In this document: positions 24,359 to 32,800 of the stretch, piece by piece
How the letters are laid out: the number at the start of each line of letters is the position of its first letter
Numbering within the stretch: the first letter of the stretch is position 1
Origin: Streptomyces fradiae ATCC 10745 = DSM 40063
GTDB lineage: Bacteria > Actinomycetota > Actinomycetes > Streptomycetales > Streptomycetaceae
Length of the DNA stretch: 64,000 nucleotides
Direction of reading: 5' to 3'
Assembly (NCBI RefSeq): GCF_008704425.1
Contig: NZ_CP023696.1
Coordinates: 4,380,501-4,444,500 of the forward strand
Made by a program: the position numbers and the translations under genes
Notes under the pieces: generated by a model
Database searches by the model: none
Told to the model about the DNA's origin: nothing
Seen by the model: the letters and a program-made list of their open reading frames with translations, nothing else

Positions 24359-24993
24359 TGCGCGCCGCCCCCGTCCGACGCCCGGTCACCGGTCTGCTGG
24401 GTGCGCTCGTGCTGCTCACCGGTGTCCACCTGGCCGCGCCTTCCCCCGCGCACGCCGACGAGACGCCGGGGGCCGTGCCGCCCGGAACCGAGGCGTCCGC
24501 GCCCGTGCCGGAGATCGACCCGGCCGCTCCCGGACTGAAGATGCGCGAGGGCGCCACCCTGGCCGCCGCCAAGGTGCTGCCGATCGTGTCCATCGTGGAG
24601 TCCGAGGGCGGTGAGGAGCGCCGTGAGGAGACCAGTACGAACCTGAAGTTCGCGCTCCAGGCCGAGGTGCTCTTCGGCAAGGACAGCGCCAAGCTGACAC
24701 CCGAGGCGAACAGCCGTATCGCGGCCATCGCCGAGGAGATCAAGAAGCAGAACGCCACCAAGCTCCGGGTGTTCGGCTTCACCGACGACCTCGGTTCCGC
24801 CGCCCACGGCGACGTCCTGTCCAAGCAGCGCGCCGACGCCGTGCACGGGGTGCTGTCGCCGCTGCTGGCCGGGCGGAACATCACGTACGAGATCCGCGGT
24901 TACGGCGAGCAGTACCCGATCGCGGACAACAGCACCGAGGAGGGCCGCCGCAAGAACCGCCGCGTGGAGGTCTCCTTCCCGACGGGCGGGTAG
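24358..24993 (+). CDS. Secreted OmpA-C domain protein, probable peptidoglycan anchor of the pilus
   Basis: The 211-residue preprotein has a signal peptide (about 1-34) and a C-terminal OmpA/MotB domain from about residue 105: VLFGKDSAKLTPEANSRIAAIAEEI, then RVFGFTDDLGSAAHGDVLSKQRADAVHGVL with the Asp and Arg positions that bind the diaminopimelate side chain. In a monoderm lacking an outer membrane this domain should tether the pilus base or partner lipoprotein to the cell wall. It ends the tad series. Confidence 0.85.
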   Translation: MRAAPVRRPVTGLLGALVLLTGVHLAAPSPAHADETPGAVPPGTEASAPVPEIDPAAPGLKMREGATLAAAKVLPIVSIVESEGGEERREETSTNLKFALQAEVLFGKDSAKLTPEANSRIAAIAEEIKKQNATKLRVFGFTDDLGSAAHGDVLSKQRADAVHGVLSPLLAGRNITYEIRGYGEQYPIADNSTEEGRRKNRRVEVSFPTGG

Positions 24994-25207
24994 GCGACGG
25001 GGCGATGGGCGGGTAGGCGAGGGCGCCGACCATGCCACCGCGGTGAGCGCGGCGGCCGGGCAGCGGCCACGGCGGCGGCGGGCCCGGGGCCACCCCCGGG
25101 CCCGCCGCCGTTCCGCGCCTCGGATCCGGGATCGGCGGGACGTACCTCACACCGCTGTCCCGGCCGTTGCCCGGCGGCCGTGAGTGGGCGGCGGACATAA
25201 TCGGCCG

Positions 25208-26803
25208 ATGCCCCTGGACCGAACGGCCCCGCCCGCCCGCGCCGCCGCGGTGCCGGACGAAGCCGCCCGCCCCGACGGCCCGCCGCCGACCGCCCCGGCG
25301 GCGTCGACGCGGGCCCCGGCCGGCCCGGGCGCACCGTCCATCCCCGCCCAGGCGGGCCCCCGGACCGGCCCGGCCGCTGCCGGTCCCGCCCGTGCCCAGG
25401 CCGACCCCGGCGTGCCGGACGCGCACGTACCCTTCCTCCCCGTACCGGCCCGGCGCCGGGCCGGGCGGCGGACCCGCCGGACCGCACCCGCGGCCGCCCA
25501 GGCGCCGACCGGCCACATAGCCTCCGGCCACATAGCCTCCGGCCACACAGCCGCCGACCCCGTACCGGTCGACCCCGTACCGGCCGCCTCCATCCCGGCC
25601 CCCCGCCCGCCCACCGCCCCCGCCCTCCCCAGGTCCGCGGCCTCGGCCGCCCCCGCGCCCACGGCACCGCGCGCTCCCGCCACGGCGCCCCGGGGTCGCG
25701 GCCGGGTGGGCGCGGGGGTCGGGGCGGCGCTGCTCGGGTACGCAGCGACACGGATCGTCGGGCTGGCGGTCCTGTTCGCCGCGGCCGCCGCGAGCGGGGA
25801 GGACGCCTGGCACCGGCTGATGGGCCGCTGGGACGCCGTCTGGTACGTCCGCGTCGCCGAGCACGGGTACGGCCACCAGACCACCCTCCCCGACGGAGCC
25901 GTCCACTCCGACCTGGCGTTCTTCCCGCTGTTGCCCGCCCTGGAGCGGGCCCTGTCCGCGGCGCTGCCCATCGGCGCCGCGCCCGCCGGGCTGGCCGTGG
26001 CCTGGGCCGCCTCGCTCGCCGCCGCCTGGGGCGTCTACGCGGTCGGCGCGCATGTCGCGGGGCGGCGCGCGGGCGTCGCCCTGGCCGTGCTGTGGGGCGT
26101 GTACCCGACCGCGTTCGTGCAGTCCATGGCGTACACGGAGACGCTGTTCACCGCCTTCGCCGCCTGGTCGCTGTACGCCGTGCTGCGCGGCCGGTGGGTC
26201 CCGGCCGGCGGCCTCGCGGTGCTCGCCGGGCTCACCAGGCCCTCCGCCGTCGCGCTGATCGCCGCCCTCGTCGTCACCGCGCTCGCCACGGCCGTCCGGG
26301 AACGGCGGGTCGCTCCGCGCCTGGCCGCCGGCGTGCTGCTGGCGCCCCTGGGCTGGGTGGCGTACGTCGTGTACGTGGCGGTCCGCACCGGCAGCCCCAC
26401 CGCGTACTTCGACGTCCAGGCGGGCTGGGGCAACAGGATCGACGGGGGCGCCGCGCTCGCCCGGTTCGTCGGCGACCTGCTGACCGGACCCGCGCCGCTC
26501 GCCGGGGCCGGGCTCCTCGCGGCGTTCGCGTTGCTCGGCTGGGCGGTGTGGCTGTGCGTGCGGCAGCGGCAGCCGCTGCCGGTCCTGGTCTACACGCTCG
26601 CCGTGGCCGCCGTGTCCCTCGTCGGCGCCGCGTACTTCGGCTCCCGGCCCCGGCTGATCATGCCCGCGTTCCCGCTGCTGCTGCCCGCCGCGGTCGCCCT
26701 GGTCCGGCTGCGGACCCGGTACGCGGTGGCCGTACTGGCCGCGGCGGCGTCGGCGTCCGCCGTGTACGGGGCGTTCACGCTGCTGGGTCCGGGCCCCCCG
26801 TGA
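25208..26803 (+). CDS. PIG-V-like polytopic glycosyltransferase with a disordered N-terminus
   Basis: The frame gives 531 residues. Residues 1-175 are Pro/Ala-rich, with in-phase repeats (GHIASGHIASGHTAA). The rest has 8-9 membrane segments of the GT-C type, with RWDAVWYVRVAEHGYG in the first outer loop and HSDLAFFPLLPAL next to it, the pattern of PIG-V-like mannosyltransferases using a lipid-phosphate sugar. Its position between the pilus genes and the prepilin peptidase suggests pilin or envelope glycosylation, which is inference. The 3' end overlaps the convergent DUF192 gene by 29 bases. ATG 25208 may be upstream of the true start. Confidence 0.78.
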   Translation: MPLDRTAPPARAAAVPDEAARPDGPPPTAPAASTRAPAGPGAPSIPAQAGPRTGPAAAGPARAQADPGVPDAHVPFLPVPARRRAGRRTRRTAPAAAQAPTGHIASGHIASGHTAADPVPVDPVPAASIPAPRPPTAPALPRSAASAAPAPTAPRAPATAPRGRGRVGAGVGAALLGYAATRIVGLAVLFAAAAASGEDAWHRLMGRWDAVWYVRVAEHGYGHQTTLPDGAVHSDLAFFPLLPALERALSAALPIGAAPAGLAVAWAASLAAAWGVYAVGAHVAGRRAGVALAVLWGVYPTAFVQSMAYTETLFTAFAAWSLYAVLRGRWVPAGGLAVLAGLTRPSAVALIAALVVTALATAVRERRVAPRLAAGVLLAPLGWVAYVVYVAVRTGSPTAYFDVQAGWGNRIDGGAALARFVGDLLTGPAPLAGAGLLAAFALLGWAVWLCVRQRQPLPVLVYTLAVAAVSLVGAAYFGSRPRLIMPAFPLLLPAAVALVRLRTRYAVAVLAAAASASAVYGAFTLLGPGPP

Positions 26804-27257
26804 CCGGCGCGTCGACCACCAGCCGGACGCCCGGCCGCACCCCCCACCGCTCCATCGCCCCGGCCCGCGCCTCCAGCACGTGCCGGGCGCGCAACCGGGG
26901 CAGCCCGAGCCGCCCCGGCCGCATTCCCGGCACGACGGCGAGGACGCGCAGGTCCCGGTCGAGGTACGCCACGTCGATGGCGAACCGCATCCGGAAGGTG
27001 TGCACGCTCCCGCACGGGGTCAGCAGCATCGCCCCGTCGATCCCGTCCCGCCCCAGCAGCCCGCGCGCCCGCGTCCGGTAGGAGGCGGCGATCTCCAGGG
27101 GCACCCCCACACCACCGGCCCCCACACCACCGGCCCCTCGCCCCGCCGCGCCGCCGCCTTCCCGCTCCACCGCGCCTCCGCGACCGAGCGCCGCACCGCC
27201 CTCCTGCGGCCCGTCCGCGACCCGCAGCATCCCCGTACCGTCCCGCCGCCATCTCAT
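26775..27257 (-). CDS. DUF192 family protein
   Basis: This 160-residue protein has an N-terminal low-complexity half (about 1-50) and a DUF192 domain at about 52-155 (ARGLLGRDGIDGAMLLTPCGSVHTFRMRFAIDVAYLDRDLRVL, then GMRPGRLGLPRLRARHVLEARAG). The biochemical role of the family is not established. In actinobacteria it commonly sits beside the prepilin peptidase, as here. It diverges from that gene and overlaps the glycosyltransferase at its 3' end. Confidence 0.82.
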   Translation of the reverse strand: MRWRRDGTGMLRVADGPQEGGAALGRGGAVEREGGGAAGRGAGGVGAGGVGVPLEIAASYRTRARGLLGRDGIDGAMLLTPCGSVHTFRMRFAIDVAYLDRDLRVLAVVPGMRPGRLGLPRLRARHVLEARAGAMERWGVRPGVRLVVDAPVTGGPDPAA

Positions 27258-27360
27258 ACCGGCACGGTAGGCGTCCGGGCGGCCCCGTGGACCCGTTTCG
27301 GCCCCGTACCGGTTGGGCGGCCCCGTAGGCGCGCGGCCCGGTCCCTTCTAGGGTCGGCGT

Positions 27361-28323
27361 GTGTACGCCACGCTGATGACCGTCGCCGCCCTGTGGGGCG
27401 CCGCCGCCGGGCTGGCCGTACGGCGCGCGGCGCACCGGTTCGCCGTGGAGCCGGACGAGCCCTGGCGCGACGCGTGCCCCGCCGGCCACCCCTACGCCCC
27501 GGGCCCGCGCGGCTGGCTGGGCCCCGCGCACTGCCCCGCATGCGCCCCGCCCCCGGAGGGCCCCGCCCCACCCCCGGCCCCTGGGAGCCCCGCCTCCGCG
27601 CGCCCCGCCCCACCCCGGGCATCCGCCCCGCCCCCCGCACCCCCCGCACCCCCCGCACCCACCGGTCCAGCCCCGCGCCCGGCAGCATCCGCCCCACCCC
27701 CCGCCGCCCAGCACCCCGACGGCCCCCCCGACGGTCCTTGCGGCGGCCCCCCCGACGGCTCCTGCGGCGGTACCACCGGCCCGCGCGCGTCCCGCGTGGC
27801 CGTGCCGGTCGCCGGGGCCGTGGGATGCGGGTTGCTCGCGGGGGCCATCGGATGGCGGCCGGAGCTGGCGGTGTGGCTGCTGCTGGCGCCGTTCGCGCTG
27901 CTCCTCGCGGTGGTCGACCGGCGCGTCCACCGGCTGCCCGACCCCCTGACCCTGCCGTTGGCCGCGGCGGTCCCGCTCCTCCTGGGGGCCGCCGCGCTGC
28001 TGCCGGGCCACGCCGGGTCGTGGTGGTCCTCCGTGCAGGGCGGTCTCGCGCTGGGTGGCGCGTACCTGGTGCTCTTCCTGGTCAACCCGAACGGCATGGG
28101 CTTCGGCGACGTGAAGCTCGCCGTACCGCTGGGCGCCGCGCTCGGCTGGTACGGCTGGCCCGCCGTGCTGGCCGGGGCGTTCGCGGGGTTCGTCCTGGGC
28201 GGGGCGTACGGCCTCGGGCTGGTCCTGCGCCGCCGGGCGACGCGCGGGAGTGCCATCCCGTTCGGCCCGTTCATGATCGCCGGTGCGGTGCTGGGCCTCG
28301 CGCTGGGCGCGCCCGCCCCCTGA
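27361..28323 (+). CDS. A24-family prepilin peptidase (TadV/CpaA type)
   Basis: The 320-residue membrane aspartic protease should cleave the Flp and TadE leaders. The catalytic aspartates are in VVDRRVHRLPDPLTLP (Asp near 186) and GMGFGDVKLAVPLG (GxGD, Asp near 250). The N-terminal part keeps cysteines near 39, 58 and 61 that may bind zinc. An unusual Pro/Ala-rich insert of about 75 residues (65-140) separates this from the membrane core. The start is GTG 27361. No other peptidase for the pilus is seen in the window. Confidence 0.9.
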   Translation: MYATLMTVAALWGAAAGLAVRRAAHRFAVEPDEPWRDACPAGHPYAPGPRGWLGPAHCPACAPPPEGPAPPPAPGSPASARPAPPRASAPPPAPPAPPAPTGPAPRPAASAPPPAAQHPDGPPDGPCGGPPDGSCGGTTGPRASRVAVPVAGAVGCGLLAGAIGWRPELAVWLLLAPFALLLAVVDRRVHRLPDPLTLPLAAAVPLLLGAAALLPGHAGSWWSSVQGGLALGGAYLVLFLVNPNGMGFGDVKLAVPLGAALGWYGWPAVLAGAFAGFVLGGAYGLGLVLRRRATRGSAIPFGPFMIAGAVLGLALGAPAP

Positions 28324-28442
28324 ACGTCAACCGGGTGCCTCTCCGGCCGGGTCACCCCTGCGGAGGACACGACGGGGCCGGTGCCCGTGCCCGCAGCGCG
28401 GTCCACCGCCTCCGGAGCGTGACGACGGCATGTCGTGGCACC

Positions 28443-28469
28443 CACCACCCTTTACGAAGGGTTATGGTG
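28443..28469 (+). other. Hairpin upstream of the terminator
   Basis: CACCACCCTT pairs with AAGGG and TGGTG across a TACG tetraloop, with a TTA bulge. It sits just before the terminator and may be part of the same 3' end structure or of a short separate RNA. Confidence 0.4.
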
Positions 28470-28483
28470 GAACTCCCCCCCTC

Positions 28484-28520
28484 GGGCCGGTCCGTATCCC
28501 CCCCACGGACCGGCCCGTTT
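28484..28520 (+). terminator. Intrinsic terminator after the prepilin peptidase gene
   Basis: Arms 28484-28495 (GGGCCGGTCCGT) and 28505-28516 pair perfectly over 12 bases around a 9-base loop and are followed by GTTTCCTT. This is unusually textbook-like for a high-GC genome. Confidence 0.8.
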
Positions 28521-28770
28521 CCTTGCCCGGCCGCGCCGCCCTCCCCGAGCCCCGCCGCGGCCACCCCCGGCTCACCCCCGGCCGTCGCCCAGGCGCCCCC
28601 CGCCGCCGCGTCCCCGGCCCCGCTCGGCCCCCCGCCCAGCCCCCGCCCCGGCCTGACGACCGTCCCCCCGCTCAGCCCCCGCCCCGGCCTGACGCCCGTC
28701 CCCCCGGCCCCGGCCTGAAGCCCGTGCCCCGCCCCGGCCCGGCCCGACGCCCGGCCGCCGGCCCGGCCCC

Positions 28771-29808
28771 TCAGCCCCGGTTGGCCCAGATGTTCACGCC
28801 CTCCGTGTCGACGGCGAAGGAGTCGATCTCCCTCAGCTCCTCCTCCGTCAGCGGCGGACCGCTCAGCGCCGCGACGTTCTGCTCCAGCTGGGCCACGCTC
28901 GACGCGCCGATCAGCGCCGACGTCATCCGCTCGTCGCGCAGCACCCAGGTGAGGGCGAGCTGCGCCAGTGACTGGCCCCGGCGCCGGGCGATGGCGTCCA
29001 GGCCGCTCAGCCGCCGCACGACCTCGTCGGTGATCAGGCCGGGGTCCAGGGACTTGCCGAGCGACGCCCGCGACCCCTCGGGGATGCCCCGCAGGTACTT
29101 GTCCGTGAGCATGCCCTGCGCGAGCGGGGCGAAGGCGATGCAGCCCATGCCCTGCGCCTCCAGCGTGTCGAGGAGGCCGTCCTCCTCCGTCCAGCGGTTG
29201 ATCATCGAGTACGACGGCTGGTGGATCAGCGCGGGGACGCCCATCTCGCGCAGCAGCCCCGCCGCCTCGGCGGTCTGCTCGCTGTTGTACGAGGAGACGC
29301 CCGCGTACAGCGCCTTGCCCTGCCGGACGGCGTCCGCCAGGGCGCCCATCGTCTCCTCCAGCGGGGTGTGCGGGTCGAAGCGGTGGGAGTAGAAGATGTC
29401 GACGTACTCCAGGCCCATCCGCCTCAGCGACGCGTCGAGCGAGGACAGCAGGTACTTGCGGGAGCCCCACTCGCCGTACGGGCCGGGGTGCATCAGGTAC
29501 CCGGCCTTGGTGGAGACGATCAGCTCGTCCCGGTACGGCCGGAAGTCCTCGGCGAGGATCCGACCGAAGTTCCGCTCGGCCGAGCCGGGCGGCGGGCCGT
29601 AGTTGTTGGCCAGGTCGAAGTGGGTGACGCCGAGGTCGAACGCCCTGCGGAGGATGGCCCGCTGGGACTCCAGCGTGCGGTCGTCCCCGAAGTTGTGCCA
29701 GAGGCCCAGGGACACGGCGGGGAGCTTGAGGCCGCTGCGGCCGGTCCGGCGGTACTCCATGGAGTCGTACCGGTCGTCGGCGGCGCGGTGGATGGGGGAT
29801 TCGGACAT
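28771..29808 (-). CDS. Aldo/keto reductase, YghZ/Gsp69-like
   Basis: The 345-residue cytosolic NADPH-dependent oxidoreductase shows the catalytic set Asp (HFDLANNYG), Tyr in the same block, Lys (STKAGYL) and His (FYSHRFDP). A C-terminal cofactor motif SALIGASSVAQLEQNVAAL is present. The family reduces aldehydes such as methylglyoxal or opens related carbonyls. Physiological substrate is unknown. I chose ATG 29808 because AGGGAGGAAGG lies just upstream. An in-frame ATG ten codons earlier lacks such a site. Confidence 0.9.
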   Translation of the reverse strand: MSESPIHRAADDRYDSMEYRRTGRSGLKLPAVSLGLWHNFGDDRTLESQRAILRRAFDLGVTHFDLANNYGPPPGSAERNFGRILAEDFRPYRDELIVSTKAGYLMHPGPYGEWGSRKYLLSSLDASLRRMGLEYVDIFYSHRFDPHTPLEETMGALADAVRQGKALYAGVSSYNSEQTAEAAGLLREMGVPALIHQPSYSMINRWTEEDGLLDTLEAQGMGCIAFAPLAQGMLTDKYLRGIPEGSRASLGKSLDPGLITDEVVRRLSGLDAIARRRGQSLAQLALTWVLRDERMTSALIGASSVAQLEQNVAALSGPPLTEEELREIDSFAVDTEGVNIWANRG

Positions 29809-29926
29809 GCCTTCCTCCCTATCACGGAGTTGTGACACACCGGGTTGGGCCGCCGCCCGTAGCGCGCAGTAATGTGGCGCCCTCGGGGGACGGCCAGCGG
29901 TGCCCCGTATGCGAGAGGTGAGATCG

Positions 29927-30688
29927 GTGAACTTGCGCGACCTGGTGTACAGGCTCTACGCGCGCCGGGTGGAGGGCCGCCTCGACCACGCCCAGGTGCC
30001 CAAGCACATCGGCGTCATCCTCGACGGCAACCGCCGCTGGGCGAAGGCGTCCGGCGGCACCCCCGAGCAGGGCCACAAGGCGGGCGCCAGCAAGATCATG
30101 GACATGCTCGGCTGGTGCACCGAGACGGACGTCGAGGTCGTCACGCTCTGGATGCTGTCCACCGACAACCTGAACCGCCCCGAGGAGCAGCTCGTGCCGC
30201 TCCTCGGCATCATCGAGGACGCGGTCCGCACGATCGCCGCCGACGGCCGCTGGCGCGTGCACCACGTCGGGACGCTCGACCTGCTGCCCGCCCGCACCCA
30301 GGCGGTCCTGAAGGCCGCCGAGGAGTCGACCCGGCACATCGACGGGATACTCGTCAACGTCGCGGTCGGCTACGGCGGCCGCCAGGAGATCGCCGACGCC
30401 GTCCGCTCGCTGCTGCTGGACCACGCCGCGAAGGGCACGTCGTTCGAGGAGCTCGCGGAGATCGTCGACATCGACATGATCGCCGAGCACCTCTACACGC
30501 GCGGCCAGCCCGACCCGGACCTGGTGATCCGCACCAGCGGGGAGCAGCGGCTGTCCGGTTTCATGCTCTGGCAGTCGGCGCACTCCGAGTACTACTTCTG
30601 CGAGGTCCACTGGCCGGCCTTCCGCAAGGTCGACTTCCTGCGGGCGTTGCGCGACTACGCCGCCCGCCACCGCCGCTACGGCACCTGA
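29927..30688 (+). CDS. Cis-prenyltransferase (UppS-family isoprenyl diphosphate synthase)
   Basis: The 253-residue enzyme has the cis-prenyltransferase blocks HIGVILDGNRRWAK (catalytic Asp near 33), TLWMLSTDNLNRP, RTSGEQRLSGFMLWQSAHSEYYF and a C-terminal ALRDYAARHRRYG. It lengthens isopentenyl diphosphate chains in cis for polyprenyl carrier lipids. Actinobacteria often have two such enzymes, and the VYRLYARRVEG N-terminus resembles the shorter-chain paralogue (Rv1086 type), so I do not name it uppS. GTG 29927 follows GAGAGGTGAG. Upstream in-frame ATG 29909 or GTG 29900 are alternatives. Confidence 0.9.
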   Translation: MNLRDLVYRLYARRVEGRLDHAQVPKHIGVILDGNRRWAKASGGTPEQGHKAGASKIMDMLGWCTETDVEVVTLWMLSTDNLNRPEEQLVPLLGIIEDAVRTIAADGRWRVHHVGTLDLLPARTQAVLKAAEESTRHIDGILVNVAVGYGGRQEIADAVRSLLLDHAAKGTSFEELAEIVDIDMIAEHLYTRGQPDPDLVIRTSGEQRLSGFMLWQSAHSEYYFCEVHWPAFRKVDFLRALRDYAARHRRYGT

Positions 30689-31241
30689 CCCGCCACGGCC
30701 CCCGGCCCGCCACCGCCCCGGCCCGCCACGGCCTACGGCCCCCGGCCCGCCACGGACCCGCCTCCGCCGCCACGGCCCCCGGCCCGCCGGGGCCCGCGCC
30801 CACGATCCCCGCGCCGGCGCCTCCCCCCTCCCCCTTCCTCCCCCTCCCCTTCCTCCCGCCACCACCCCCGCCCCGCGAGCCGGGCCGCCGACGGACGCGG
30901 CCCGGCTCCGGCGCGTCCGGGGCCGGGCGCCGAAGCCGCTGGTCGGCCGCCTCCCGCGGGTGGGCGCCCACCGGGCGGACGGCGTGTCATATGCCAGGGC
31001 CGGCGGGCATGGCGCGGTGGCCTGGGGGGCATATCCCTTGCAGAGTGAGCGGTACGACAACCCGCTCGCCGCGGGAGGCCCTTTTGCGCCAGGAACACCG
31101 CGCGCCGCAGGCGCGTGGACGTACCGGGGGGCCGGAGTCGCGGCCCGTGCAGCGGGGCCCGATCCCGGACCGTCCCACCGCGACGCCGCAGCCGTCGCTC
31201 CCCGACCTCACGCGCCTCTATAAGAGGGGGTCTGTCCTTCC
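30689..31241. other. 553-base gap with repeats and a possible phoH control region
   Basis: The first 120 bases are degenerate repeats of CCCCGGCCCGCCAC words. The next part is a C-rich run. An inverted repeat ATATGCC (30989-30995) / GGCATAT (31028-31034) and a CCTCTATAAGAGG palindrome (31215-31227) lie nearer the PhoH gene. I see no supported gene. Confidence 0.5.
31215..31227. promoter_or_regulatory. CCTCTATAAGAGG palindrome just upstream of the PhoH-family gene
   Basis: The 13-base palindrome includes a TATAAG hexamer that could serve as a -10 box, 15-27 bases before the GTG start. It could equally be an operator. No matching -35 box was found. Confidence 0.35.
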
Positions 31242-32564
31242 GTGGTGACCAGCACTAAGCGCCGTCCCGACGACCGGCGCACCTACGTACTCGACACCAG
31301 CGTCCTGCTGGCCGACCCCAACGCCCTGACCCGCTTCGACGAGCACGAGGTCGTGCTGCCCGTCGTCGTGGTGACGGAACTGGAGGCCAAGAGGCACCAC
31401 CCGGAGCTCGGCTACTTCGCCCGCCAGGCGCTGCGCCTCCTGGACGACCTGCGCGTCCGCTACGGGCGGCTCGACGCGCCCATCCCCGTGGGCGACCTGG
31501 GCGGGACCCTGCGCGTGGAGCTGAACCACTCCGACCCGGGCATCCTCCCGGCCGGCTACCGCCTCGGGGACAACGACTCGCGCATCCTCGCCGTCGCCCG
31601 CAACCTCCAGGCGGAGGGGTACGACGTCACGGTCGTCTCCAAGGACCTCCCGCTCCGCATCAAGGCGTCCTCCGTCGGCCTGCTCGCCGAGGAGTACCGC
31701 GCCGAGCTGGCCGTCACCGACTCCGGCTGGACCGGCATGTGCGAGGTGCCGCTCACCGCCGAGCAGGTCGACCTGCTCTACGCCCAGGAGACGCTGTACG
31801 TGCCGGAGGCCGCCGACCTGCCGGTGCACACCGGCCTCGTCCTGCAGTCGGAGCGCGGCAAGGCGCTCGGCCGGGTCTCCTCCGACGGGTCCGTGCGGCT
31901 GGTGCGCGGCGACCGGGAGGCGTTCGGCATCCGGGGCCGCAGCGCCGAGCAGCGGATCGCCCTCGACCTGCTGCTCGACCCGGAGGTCGGCATCCTGTCC
32001 CTCGGCGGCCGGGCCGGCACCGGCAAGTCCGCGCTCGCGCTCTGCGCCGGCCTCGAAGCCGTACTGGAGCGGCGGCAGCACCAGAAGGTGATGGTGTTCC
32101 GGCCGCTGTACGCGGTGGGCGGGCAGGAGCTGGGCTATCTGCCGGGCACCGAGGCCGAGAAGATGAACCCCTGGGCGCAGGCGGTCTACGACACGCTGTC
32201 GGCGGTGACGTCGCGCGAGGTCATCGAGGAGATCACCGCCCGCGACATGCTGGAGGTCCTGCCGCTCACCCACATCCGGGGCCGGTCCCTGCACGACGCG
32301 TTCGTCATCGTCGACGAGGCGCAGTCCCTGGAGCGCAACGTCCTGCTGACCGTGCTGTCCCGGATCGGGGCGAACTCGCGGGTCGTCCTCACCCACGACG
32401 TGGCGCAGCGGGACAACCTGCGCGTGGGGCGGTACGACGGGGTGGTCGCGGTGGTCGAGAAGCTGAAGGGGCATCCGCTGTTCGCGCACGTCACGCTGGC
32501 CCGCTCCGAGCGGTCGCAGATCGCGGCCCTGGTGACCGAAATGCTGGAGGACGTCCACATCTGA
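31242..32564 (+). CDS. PIN-PhoH fusion protein (PhoH2 type)
   Basis: The 440-residue protein joins an N-terminal PIN nuclease domain (YVLDTSVLLADP with the metal-binding Asp, VVVTELEAKRHH, DNDSRILAVARNL) to a C-terminal PhoH ATPase/helicase domain (Walker A GGRAGTGKS at about 255-263, HIRGRSLHDAFVIVDEAQ Walker B). PhoH2 proteins are reported as RNA helicase/ribonucleases related to VapC toxins. Full active-site residues appear present in both halves. Start is GTG 31242 or the adjacent GTG 31245. Confidence 0.93.
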   Translation: MVTSTKRRPDDRRTYVLDTSVLLADPNALTRFDEHEVVLPVVVVTELEAKRHHPELGYFARQALRLLDDLRVRYGRLDAPIPVGDLGGTLRVELNHSDPGILPAGYRLGDNDSRILAVARNLQAEGYDVTVVSKDLPLRIKASSVGLLAEEYRAELAVTDSGWTGMCEVPLTAEQVDLLYAQETLYVPEAADLPVHTGLVLQSERGKALGRVSSDGSVRLVRGDREAFGIRGRSAEQRIALDLLLDPEVGILSLGGRAGTGKSALALCAGLEAVLERRQHQKVMVFRPLYAVGGQELGYLPGTEAEKMNPWAQAVYDTLSAVTSREVIEEITARDMLEVLPLTHIRGRSLHDAFVIVDEAQSLERNVLLTVLSRIGANSRVVLTHDVAQRDNLRVGRYDGVVAVVEKLKGHPLFAHVTLARSERSQIAALVTEMLEDVHI

Positions 32565-32652
32565 GCCCGGCGGTGGCGTAAGGTGAGGGCGGTGTGACCG
32601 CCTGCTGACCGACCGCCAGGCAAAAGGTACACAACGGAGATTCAGGGACCTG

Positions 32653-32694
32653 GGCGCCGCCCGGCGAAGCGCGAGAGCTTAGCCGGGCGGCGCC
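32653..32694 (+). terminator. Terminator after phoH, 13-bp perfect stem
   Basis: Arms 32653-32665 (GGCGCCGCCCGGC) and 32682-32694 pair perfectly around a 16-base loop. CCCCTTTCGTC follows about 10 bases downstream. Confidence 0.8.
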
Positions 32695-32763
32695 GCGTCG
32701 CGCGCCCCTTTCGTCAAAACCGCTGGGGCGAACGGGGTGTGAGCTTTCCCACGCGACGGGAAA

Positions 32764-32794
32764 TTGCCGTGCGCTGGAACCTTCCCGCTAGAGT
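32764..32794 (+). promoter_or_regulatory. Promoter candidate for the transglycosylase gene
   Basis: TTGCCG (32764-32769) and TAGAGT (32789-32794) are 19 bases apart in a locally AT-richer stretch. Transcription from here would start near 32801. Confidence 0.45.
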
Positions 32795-32800
32795 CTTGCT

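Larger units (their letters stand above)
28324..28770. other. 447-base gap between convergent genes, C-rich
   Basis: The gap holds two hairpins (28443-28469 and 28484-28516). It then becomes a CCCC/GCCC-rich repeat stretch that runs to the aldo/keto reductase stop. No gene is convincing in it. Confidence 0.5.

Noticed and set aside
30960..31223. 87-residue frame before PhoH
   Set aside because: It lacks a Shine-Dalgarno sequence, has an atypical amino acid mix, and overlaps the inverted repeat and promoter-like region.
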